From: Desulfobulbaceae bacterium | Lineage (GTDB): Bacteria > Desulfobacterota > Desulfobulbia > Desulfobulbales > SURF-16 | Length of the DNA stretch: 5,421 nucleotides | NCBI GenBank assembly: GCA_021160685.1 | Contig: JAGHCC010000084.1 | Coordinates: 1-5,421 of the forward strand | Direction of reading: 5' to 3' | Shown here: positions 1-4,732 of the stretch, piece after piece | Position numbering within the stretch: position 1 is the first letter of the stretch | How the letters are laid out: every line of letters starts with the position of its first letter | The notes under the pieces: model-generated | The model's input: the letters and a program-made list of their open reading frames with translations, nothing else | What the model was told of the DNA's origin: nothing | The model's database searches: none | Made by a program: the position numbers and the translations under genes

Positions 1-2
1 AG

Positions 3-1280
3 GAAATTCCCCACGGCACCACCACCCAGTCTCTGATGGAGAGTATTGAAAAGGCGGCCCGGCTGGGCAAAATCAAGATTCAGTCGATAAATGATTTTAC
101 CGCCGAGAATGTTGAGATCGAGATCAAGATGGCCCGTGGCATCTATGCCGGTGACACAATCAAAGCACTTTACGCCTTTACCGACTGCGAGATTTCAATC
201 AGTCCCAACTTCACCGCCATCCACAATAACCAGCCGGTGGTCACGTCCGTGGAAGATGTTCTGCGTCTCAACACCGAAAAACTGGTCCGCGATCTTGAGA
301 CCGAACTGCAAATCGAACTTGACCGGCTGCGTGAAAAACTCCATGCCCATCTACTGGAACAGATCTTTATCGAGGAACGGCTCTACAAGCAGATCGAAGA
401 GTGCAAGAGTTATAAATTGGTGATTGAAACCGTTGATCTGGCTTTAAAGCCCTTCAGGGACAGACTTCTCCGCGACGTGAGCAAGGAGGATATCGAGCGT
501 CTTCTCGAGATTCGCATCAAGAGGATTTCCCGTTACGATATCGACAAAAAAAGAAAGGAGATTAAAGAGGTCGAAATCCGCAGCCGTCGGGTGGAAAAAG
601 ATCTCCGCGATATGGTTGGCTTTACCATCAACTATATTGATAATCTTTTGAAAAAATATGGCCCTCTCTATCCGCGCCGCACGGAAATTCACGCCTTCAG
701 CGAGGTTAAAGCCCGTAAGGTGGCCATCTCAAACCTTGAGGTTGGCTATGACCAGGAAAGCGGTTTCCTGGGGCATTTGGTGAAGGCGGAAGAGAATTTT
801 TCCTGCTCCGAGTATGATAAGCTGCTGCTCATCTTTAAAAATGGAATGTACAAGATCATCAATGTGACGGACAAGCTCTTTGTCGGTAGTGATCTTCTCT
901 GGGTCAACAAGCTGCAGCAAAAACTGGTTTTTAATATTGTCTACCGTGACGGCCGGGAGAATCTCGCCTATGTCAAGCGGTTTGCCACGCCTAAATTCAT
1001 TCTCGACAAGGAGTACCATCTCTTTGCCCAACATAAAAGATCATTGATCCAGTTTCTGACCACCGAGCTCGAGGGTCAAATCCGTGTCTATTTTGCCCCA
1101 TCCAAACGGGCCAAACATAATTACGCTGATTTTGACTGGAATGAGTTTCTGGTCAAGGGAGTGGCGGCAAAAGGCAAACGGATTTCGCCTCGTGTTGTGC
1201 GGCGGATCGCCGACTGGACCGGGAAAAGATCGGAAAAGGAATCGCTCCCCCCGTCTTTATTTGATATCAAGAAAGAGTAA
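3..1280 (+). CDS. parC: DNA topoisomerase IV subunit A (ParC/GyrA family), C-terminal part, 5' truncated by window edge
   Basis: This is the DNA-cleaving and DNA-binding subunit of a type IIA topoisomerase, which with a ParE/GyrB-like ATPase subunit decatenates or relaxes DNA. The frame is open from base 3 and reads EIPHGTTTQSL before the first internal ATG at 36, so that ATG is not the start; 425 residues are visible. EIPHGTT is a conserved family motif. The active-site tyrosine and winged-helix domain lie upstream, outside the window. A charged helical stretch (visible residues about 90-235, rich in K/E/R) fits the tower and coiled-coil region with the C-gate. The short C-terminal domain has strand-like repeats (KLLLIFKNGMYKIINV) and ends in a basic tail. 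No GyrA-box (QRRGGKG) is seen, which favours a topoisomerase IV-like or deltaproteobacterial/Bacteroidetes-type subunit over a supercoiling gyrase. It stops 3 bp before the convergent toxin gene. The family is sure; parC versus gyrA naming is less so. Confidence 0.88.
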   Translation, partial: EIPHGTTTQSLMESIEKAARLGKIKIQSINDFTAENVEIEIKMARGIYAGDTIKALYAFTDCEISISPNFTAIHNNQPVVTSVEDVLRLNTEKLVRDLETELQIELDRLREKLHAHLLEQIFIEERLYKQIEECKSYKLVIETVDLALKPFRDRLLRDVSKEDIERLLEIRIKRISRYDIDKKRKEIKEVEIRSRRVEKDLRDMVGFTINYIDNLLKKYGPLYPRRTEIHAFSEVKARKVAISNLEVGYDQESGFLGHLVKAEENFSCSEYDKLLLIFKNGMYKIINVTDKLFVGSDLLWVNKLQQKLVFNIVYRDGRENLAYVKRFATPKFILDKEYHLFAQHKRSLIQFLTTELEGQIRVYFAPSKRAKHNYADFDWNEFLVKGVAAKGKRISPRVVRRIADWTGKRSEKESLPPSLFDIKKE

Positions 1281-1283
1281 ATT

Positions 1284-1661
1284 TTAGGGGCGAAATTTTT
1301 TCAGGGCGATTTCTTTGACGACTTTGTAGTGTTTGTCGTTGCCTGTTAATAATGGAACTCCGTAAGATGCTGCTGTGGCGCCGATTAGTGCGTCGGCAAT
1401 TTGCATGGAGTGACTCAAGTAGTGTAGTTCGACATAGAACATGGCTTTGCTTGAGATTTCTTCCGTTATGTAGATGATCTTGCAGTTCCAGCTCTTTAAA
1501 GCCTTGCGGAGTGAGATTAATTCTTTTTTGTTTCTCATTCCCTGGACTAGTTCCATGTAGGTAATAACTGATATAGAGAAGTTTTTATGCTTTTCTAATT
1601 CATCTAATGCCTTTGTGTTGCCTCGCATGTACCAGATGATCACGTCAGTGTCAATCAGCAT
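1284..1661 (-). CDS. vapC: PIN-domain ribonuclease toxin, VapC-like
   Basis: A 125-residue single-domain PIN protein, the usual length for VapC toxins, which are Mg2+-dependent RNases that cleave tRNA or rRNA when freed from the antitoxin. The four acidic residues expected in the active site are visible: D4 in MLIDTD (with D6), E37 in TYMELVQG, D90 in the QIADALIGATA helix and D109 in LLTGNDKHY. The protein is therefore predicted to be active. The start at 1661 is supported by an AGGG-type ribosome site 8 nt upstream. The gene begins inside the antitoxin gene (11-nt overlap), a typical translationally coupled antitoxin-toxin order. It is convergent with the topoisomerase gene with only 3 bp between the stops. 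Base composition is visibly more AT-rich than the flanking topoisomerase and hipA genes, consistent with horizontal acquisition. The RNA target cannot be read from the sequence. Confidence 0.9.
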   Translation of the reverse strand: MLIDTDVIIWYMRGNTKALDELEKHKNFSISVITYMELVQGMRNKKELISLRKALKSWNCKIIYITEEISSKAMFYVELHYLSHSMQIADALIGATAASYGVPLLTGNDKHYKVVKEIALKKFRP

Positions 1662-1896
1662 CGAAACGACCCTTTCTAATTGTTCTAATGTAGTTTTCTA
1701 CATCTTCTGTTTGGGCGTTGTCCTTCCAAATGCCAAATAATTCGTTGGGTTGCGTAGATGCCTTTTCTTCTTCTTGTATGGGGACGAGCTTGGCACAGGG
1801 CTTTCCACGATATGTAATTATTACCTCTTCTCCTCTGTTTACGGTATTTAATAATTCTTTAGCGTGGAAGCGAAGGTCTTTTGCTGTTGCCTGCAT
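1651..1896 (-). CDS. Type II antitoxin, Phd/YefM family
   Basis: An 81-residue antitoxin with the Phd/YefM layout. The N-terminal DNA-binding/dimerisation fold (residues 1-41) includes the ATAKDLRFHAKELLNTVNRGEEVIITYRG pattern in its usual order and ends in KPCAKLVPI. A flexible acidic linker (about 42-52) follows, then a C-terminal segment (53-81, FGIWKD through IRKGRFDAD) typical of the part that wraps around a PIN toxin; the RxGRF/D ending is common in antitoxins of VapC toxins. Its role is to bind and block the downstream PIN toxin and to repress the operon. A strong ribosome site (complement of 1901-1909) lies 5 nt from the ATG, fixing the start. The stop lies inside the toxin gene. It is the first gene of a two-gene minus-strand operon. 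Because the antitoxin is Phd-like rather than AbrB-like, the symbol vapB is not assigned. Confidence 0.88.
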   Translation of the reverse strand: MQATAKDLRFHAKELLNTVNRGEEVIITYRGKPCAKLVPIQEEEKASTQPNELFGIWKDNAQTEDVENYIRTIRKGRFDAD

Positions 1897-1900
1897 TTTG

Positions 1901-1909
1901 TCACCTCTT
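1901..1909 (-). promoter_or_regulatory. Strong ribosome binding site of the Phd-type antitoxin
   Basis: Read on the minus strand this is AAGAGGTGA, a near-complete match to the anti-Shine-Dalgarno partner. It sits 5 nt from the ATG whose first base is 1896. It contrasts with the weaker AGGG site of the downstream toxin, which fits the need for antitoxin excess. Confidence 0.75.
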
Positions 1910-1920
1910 AACTTTGGGTA

Positions 1921-1944
1921 AGTTTATATTTTAAACTATAAACT
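1921..1944. promoter_or_regulatory. Perfect inverted repeat, candidate antitoxin operator
   Basis: AGTTTATA (1921-1928) and TATAAACT (1937-1944) form perfect 8-bp arms around an 8-bp AT-rich centre, 25 nt upstream of the antitoxin start. The right arm overlaps the predicted -10 box of the toxin-antitoxin promoter. Phd/YefM antitoxins repress their own operon by binding short palindromes at the promoter, so this is the best operator candidate. The symmetry is seen directly; the operator role is inferred. Confidence 0.55.
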
Positions 1945-1963
1945 CTAAGGAGGGGTGAGGCAA
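1935..1963 (-). promoter_or_regulatory. Predicted sigma70-type promoter of the antitoxin-toxin operon
   Basis: On the minus strand, TTGCCT (complement of 1958-1963) and TATAGT (complement of 1935-1940) are spaced by exactly 17 bp. They match the consensus boxes at 4/6 and 5/6 positions. Transcription would start about 30 nt upstream of the antitoxin ATG. The -10 box lies largely within the 1921-1944 inverted repeat, so repressor binding there should block the polymerase. Confidence 0.5.
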
Positions 1964-2006
1964 GTATTTTTTGATCAGTTTAAGAGAGTTTGGGGTGCAA
2001 TAAGAA

Positions 2007-2056
2007 GAGTGAAAAGTAACCATTCACCGGGGTCTACAAGATTACGAGTGAAAAGT
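2007..2056. repeat. 11-bp direct repeat in the intergenic region between the two toxin-antitoxin operons
   Basis: GAGTGAAAAGT occurs at 2007-2017 and again at 2046-2056, 39 bp apart (nearly four helical turns). A shorter match, GTGAAAA, recurs at 2132-2138. The rest of 1964-2189 is AT-rich, without a credible ORF and without a confident promoter. Spacing close to a whole number of turns would suit cooperative protein binding, but no binding protein can be named. Confidence 0.35.
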
Positions 2057-2139
2057 CGATTCTGAAACCTCAATTCGATGTCATTGTTGTTGACTTTATA
2101 CCATTTTTCGTGTTTTTGTTATTGTTAAAGGGTGAAAAT

Positions 2140-2188
2140 GAGGCTGTATTGTGAGCTAATCGGCAATAAGGTATTTATTTGAGGCTGT
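2140..2188 (+). promoter_or_regulatory. hipB-like translation start region with a repeated GAGGCTGT motif
   Basis: GAGGCTGT is present at 2140-2147 and at 2181-2188, 41 bp apart. The second copy supplies the GAGG ribosome site 5 nt before the ATG at 2190. AATAA (2165-2169) and TTATT (2175-2179) add a small palindrome between them. These elements are placed where an autoregulating HipB-like repressor would bind, but they do not resemble the E. coli HipB operator, so the operator role is only a possibility. Confidence 0.35.
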
Positions 2189-2189
2189 T

Positions 2190-2522
2190 ATGGATTTTTA
2201 TTCAATGACTGATAAGGCAATTGGGGCTGAGATTGGTGGCAGGTTGAAGGCTCTGCGCTTACGCAGGAATCTTACCCAGCAGCAGGTGGCGGAGGCGGCT
2301 GCCGTATCGCTCAATGTGGTCAAGACATTGGAGGGTGGCAAAGGAAAACTCTCTTCCCTGATTGCTGTTCTACGGGAGCTTGAAGCCATTGATGGCCTGG
2401 ATCAGTTCATCAAGGAGGAACAAATCAGTCCATTGCAGCTGGCAAAGCAGCAGGGTAAAAAGCGCCAAAGAGCCACTGGCAGCCGCGGTAAAAATAAAGC
2501 CGTGGAACAATCTGAATGGTAG
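2190..2522 (+). CDS. hipB: HipB-like XRE-family antitoxin/repressor
   Basis: A 110-residue DNA-binding protein with one helix-turn-helix domain of the Cro/C1 (XRE) type. Residues 15-65 read as IGGRLKALRLRRNLTQQQVAEAAAVS... with the turn helix at TQQQVAEAAAVS and the recognition helix at LNVVKTLEGGKG. A basic C-terminal tail follows (KKRQRATGSRGKNK, residues 90-103), longer than the tail of E. coli HipB, and ends in a tryptophan. In this family the protein represses its own operon and sequesters the HipA kinase on DNA. The ATG at 2190 is preferred over the internal Met6 because a GAGG site lies 5 nt upstream. It overlaps the hipA-like gene by 7 nt, indicating translational coupling. Function is inferred from fold and context; XRE proteins are diverse. 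Confidence 0.82.
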   Translation: MDFYSMTDKAIGAEIGGRLKALRLRRNLTQQQVAEAAAVSLNVVKTLEGGKGKLSSLIAVLRELEAIDGLDQFIKEEQISPLQLAKQQGKKRQRATGSRGKNKAVEQSEW

Positions 2523-3832
2523 AAAAAGTTGATACTGCCCAAGTTCGTCTTTGGGGTGAAGATGTAGGCGCAGTCACCTGGCTGGCGGATCGAGGTTACG
2601 GTTTATTTGAGTACGACCCTTCCTTTCTTCAAAAGAATCTGGATGTGTCCCCCATCCATCTGGGACTTGCTGCCGCCCGGCAAGGTGATGCTCTGTTTTC
2701 CTTTTCCGGTTTGAATCGGGAAACATTTTTTGGTCTGCCCGGCCTTCTGGCAGATGCCCTGCCTGATAAGTTCGGCAACGCCATCATTGACGCCTGGCTG
2801 ACTCGTAACGGCCGGGACAGCGCTGATTTCAGTCCAGTGGAGCGTCTCTGTTATGCCGGCAGCCGAGGCATGGGTGCCTTGGAGTTCCGGCCTGCGGTGA
2901 GCCGGGGAATGGATAACGCTGTACCGGTTGAGATCGAAGAACTTGCCCGCCTGGTCCAGGAGATCACGGACAAACGATTTTCTCTGAATGTAAGCCTTGG
3001 CGGCGACGGTAAGGAGACTAATGACGCTTTCATGGATATACTCAGGGTCGGCACCTCGGCTGGTGGGGCCAGACCCAAGGCTGTCATTGCCATGGATGAC
3101 CTTGGCCATGTCATTTCCGGCCAAGCCGAAGTTCCCGCTGGTTTCAATTACTGGATTCTTAAGTTTGATGGAGTCAGCGATCTTGAACTCGGCCCCCCGA
3201 AAGGCTACGGCCGTATCGAGTATGCCTATTACCTGATGGCCAAGGCTGCCGGCATTACGATGACCGAATGCCGCCTTCTGGAAGAGCACGGCCGAGCTCA
3301 TTTTTTGACCAGGCGTTTTGACCGACAGTCCGGCCGGAAGATTCACATGCTGTCCTTATGCGGGGTGGCTCATTATGATTTCAACATGGCCGGCGCCTAT
3401 GGCTATGAGCAGGCCTTTGCAATAATGCGCAAACTGCGACTCAGCAAGGCTGAGGCTATGCAGCAGTTCAGGCGTATGGTCTTTAATGTAATCGCCCGCA
3501 ATCAGGATGATCACACTAAAAACATCGCCTTTCTCATGAATCAGGACGGTAAGTGGCGCCTCTCGCCGGCCTTTGATGTCACCTATTCCCATAATCCGGC
3601 AGGACGCTGGACTAACCAGCATCAGATGACCATTAATGGCAAAAGGGATCATTTTCAGCTCGCTGACCTCATTGCGGTTGGTGAGTCCATCAGCTTGTCA
3701 CGGCCCGGCAAAGTCGTAAATGAGATTATAGAGGTTGTCCGAGAGTGGCCTGGCTTCGCCGGAAAGGCCGGTCTTGCTCCCGAGAGGATCGCAGAGATCG
3801 GCGGCTGTCATCGCCTGGATCTTGCGAAATAA
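2516..3832 (+). CDS. hipA: HipA-like serine/threonine kinase toxin
   Basis: A 438-residue HipA-family kinase, about the length of E. coli HipA, whose known targets include glutamyl-tRNA synthetase in E. coli (the target here is unknown). The N-terminal HipA_N domain (about 8-125) contains the family signature GLPGLLADALPDKFGN (residues 73-88). GTSAGGARPK (179-188) matches the loop that carries the regulatory autophosphorylated serine, here S181, with K188 after it. RRFDR (266-270) is conserved. The catalytic motif NQDDHTKN (329-336) supplies D331 and N336, and SPAFDVTYS (350-358) supplies the metal-binding D354. All key residues are intact, so the kinase is predicted to be active. The start ATG overlaps the antitoxin stop (7-nt overlap) with no strong ribosome site of its own, pointing to coupling. 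Base composition is more GC-rich than the neighbouring Phd/PIN pair. No terminator is seen after the stop; a large palindrome begins 24 bp downstream. Confidence 0.93.
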   Translation: MVEKVDTAQVRLWGEDVGAVTWLADRGYGLFEYDPSFLQKNLDVSPIHLGLAAARQGDALFSFSGLNRETFFGLPGLLADALPDKFGNAIIDAWLTRNGRDSADFSPVERLCYAGSRGMGALEFRPAVSRGMDNAVPVEIEELARLVQEITDKRFSLNVSLGGDGKETNDAFMDILRVGTSAGGARPKAVIAMDDLGHVISGQAEVPAGFNYWILKFDGVSDLELGPPKGYGRIEYAYYLMAKAAGITMTECRLLEEHGRAHFLTRRFDRQSGRKIHMLSLCGVAHYDFNMAGAYGYEQAFAIMRKLRLSKAEAMQQFRRMVFNVIARNQDDHTKNIAFLMNQDGKWRLSPAFDVTYSHNPAGRWTNQHQMTINGKRDHFQLADLIAVGESISLSRPGKVVNEIIEVVREWPGFAGKAGLAPERIAEIGGCHRLDLAK

Positions 3833-3855
3833 TCATAGGTGATGCTGAATTAAGG

Positions 3856-4069
3856 AAAGGGGCTATCCACTTCGGTGACCTTGAGAATATGGTAGGTTGG
3901 GTTAAGCGGATTACATGCACCATTCATGTTGGGTTCGCCTGAGTCCGTGCGACATCAACATGCCGATATTGCAGAAAAATTAGCGAACCCAACTAAACAA
4001 GGCGGCAGCTTCCGGCTTAACCAAACCTACAATTTTTCATTTAGGCCAGCGAAGTGGATACCCCCCTTT
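3856..4069. repeat. Large nested imperfect palindrome, REP/BIME- or MITE-like
   Basis: Four matching blocks pair in order from outside in. AAAGGGG (3856-3862) pairs with 4063-4069. TATCCACTTCG (3864-3874) pairs perfectly with 4050-4060, extended by a partly matched block to 3881/4043. GTAGGTTGGGTTAAGCGGA (3892-3910) pairs with 4011-4030, with one mismatch and one bulged base. GTTGGGTTCGC (3928-3938) pairs perfectly with GCGAACCCAAC (3983-3993). The terminal loop is 44 nt. CATGTTG (3925-3931) and CAACATG (3956-3962) offer an alternative inner hairpin. Both inward-facing arms at 3892 (+) and 4030 (-) begin with GTAG, the tetranucleotide found at the foot of REP sequences used by RAYT (Y1 HUH) transposases; an inverted pair is the BIME arrangement. 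No transposase gene is in the window, so the element, if mobile, is non-autonomous. The palindrome is seen; the REP assignment is inference. Confidence 0.65.
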
Positions 4070-4125
4070 AAGGAATTTTATCAGATAAGCGTAGACTTCG
4101 AAATTAGACAGTTGGTCTGGGTTAA

Positions 4126-4172
4126 AAGGTTCAGGGTTCAGGGTTGCTGGTGCCCTCTGAACTTTGAACCTT
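4126..4172 (+). repeat. 16-bp stem hairpin built on GGTTCAGGGTTCAGGG repeats
   Basis: AAGGTTCAGGGTTCAG (4126-4141) pairs along its whole length with CTGAACTTTGAACCTT (4157-4172), using 14 Watson-Crick pairs and two G-U pairs (4134-4164, 4135-4163) in + strand RNA. On the minus strand the same two positions would be A-C mismatches. The 15-nt loop holds a third GGTT unit. GGTCT (4114-4118) and AGACC (4178-4182) can extend the base of the structure. There is no downstream T-tract, so an intrinsic terminator is unlikely. Confidence 0.6.
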
Positions 4173-4235
4173 GGACGAGACCCCGTGCAAATTGTAACCG
4201 TTCGTCAGGGATACAAATTTTCGCTAAACTCATGC

Positions 4236-4347
4236 CTGTAAGCGTTTACCAGTGCCTCGTATTCGTTCATTTGGGCCTTCGCAGCATACTGGTGCTATTC
4301 AAGAAGGCCCAAATGGGCGAAGATGGGGTGCTGGTGAACGTTTACTG
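4236..4347 (+). repeat. 112-nt near-perfect long hairpin with G-U wobble pattern
   Basis: Arm 4236-4280 pairs with arm 4303-4347 over 45 consecutive positions without any bulge: 35 Watson-Crick pairs, 8 G-U pairs and only 2 mismatches (T4237/T4346 and A4261/G4322). The innermost 13 bp (CATTTGGGCCTTC at 4268-4280 with GAAGGCCCAAATG at 4303-4315) are perfect. The 22-nt loop contains a small inner stem AGCA (4283-4286)/TGCT (4293-4296). A weaker extension pairs 4228-4230 with 4352-4354. All eight transition differences between the arms give G-U in + strand RNA and none gives A-C, which suggests the transcribed + strand folds. The right arm runs into the start of the kinase remnant. The identity of any RNA is unknown. 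Confidence 0.7.
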
Positions 4348-4641
4348 CAGAAGTGGGGGCAGGGACAGGCCTGGGGCTTGCTGTTGTTCATAGTATTGTC
4401 CAGGATGCTTTGGGCTTTATCAGGGGAAAAAGTACAGTGGGAGAAGGAAGCTCTTTTGCTGTCTATTTCCCGATTGTGCAAGAAAAGATTTCCACATTTA
4501 CCGGTAATCCTTTGCACCGGCCATAGTGATCTGGTTTCCAGAGAAAAGGTTTTGGGATTAGGTATTAAGCAATATATTACTAAGCCAATTGCCGGTGATG
4601 AACTTTTCAGAGCCGTCAGGTCGGTGCTGGATGAGAAATAA
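4338..4641 (+). pseudogene. Decayed hybrid sensor histidine kinase, C-terminal ATPase and receiver remnants
   Basis: Two pieces of one hybrid kinase are visible in different frames. In the frame beginning at 4338 the translation contains VGAGTGLGLAVVHSIV followed by GKSTVGEGSSFAVYFP, the G2 box and final strands of a HATPase_c domain of the kind usually written EPFFTTKxVGxGTGLGL; this frame is blocked by TGA at 4335-4337 and by TAG at 4524-4526. From about 4480 the next frame encodes KRFPHLPVILCTGHSD...GIKQYITKPIAGDELFRAVRSVLDEK and stops at 4641. That is the C-terminal half of a receiver domain, with the conserved Thr (CTG) and Lys-Pro (TKP). The intervening receiver half with the phosphoacceptor Asp is missing, and so are the N-box, H-box and sensor region. 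An internal deletion that changed frame, plus loss of the 5' part, explains this. The receiver frame by itself remains open from 4252 but its first ~75 codons show no domain. Not functional as a kinase. Confidence 0.82.
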
Positions 4642-4732
4642 ATGTTGCCGGGTTCGTCCCTTGGTTGTTTCGCTGAAGGGTAGTTTAGAGTCCCACCTGA
4701 ACAGTTCCAAATCTTTAACGGGAATTTTTTAT

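Larger units (their letters stand above)
3833..4337. other. Gene-free stretch of about 500 nt made of successive palindromes
   Basis: No credible coding region is seen on either strand. Open frames that cross it read through inverted repeats and show no recognisable domain. The sequence is organised as three consecutive imperfect hairpins listed separately (3856-4069, 4126-4172, 4236-4347), joined by short linkers of about 55-65 nt. None is followed by a T-run that would make a classical terminator. The stretch could be a cluster of palindromic repeats (REP/MITE type), a structured 3' region of the hipA transcript, or an independent structured RNA. Confidence 0.6.

Noticed and set aside
1946..1960. 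Forward AAGGAGGGGTG that looks like a strong ribosome site
   Set aside because: The only nearby start (GTG) is too close and opens a frame of about 36 codons without any recognisable feature. It overlaps the minus-strand promoter spacer.
2090..2125. TTGACT as a -35 box for the hipBA operon
   Set aside because: No acceptable -10 box lies 16-18 bp downstream. Other pairings such as TTGTGA (2149) with TATTTA (2172) would place the start inside the ribosome site.
2603..3346. Long minus-strand open frame opposite hipA
   Set aside because: It is antisense to a gene with intact HipA motifs and has no domain of its own; it is a codon-bias shadow.
4063..4080. CCCCTTTAAGG near-match to the E. coli HipB operator core
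   Set aside because: It lies downstream of hipA inside the outer arm of the palindrome rather than at the operon promoter; likely coincidence.
4206..4270. Short minus-strand frame starting MNEYEALVNAYRHEF from the left hairpin arm, resembling the + strand translation of the right arm
   Set aside because: Only 21 codons. The likeness follows from the inverted-repeat pairing itself, and the G-U bias argues for RNA structure rather than two paralogous genes.
3856..4347. CRISPR array or retron
   Set aside because: No regularly spaced identical direct repeats with unique spacers, and no reverse transcriptase or cas gene in the window.
4228..4354. Integron attC site
   Set aside because: The long hairpin lacks recognisable RYYYAAC/GTTRRRY core sites at its ends, and no integrase or cassette array is present.
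3926..4393. 155-codon open frame through the palindromic region
   Set aside because: It crosses three inverted repeats, shows no domain and has composition typical of chance translation of repeats.
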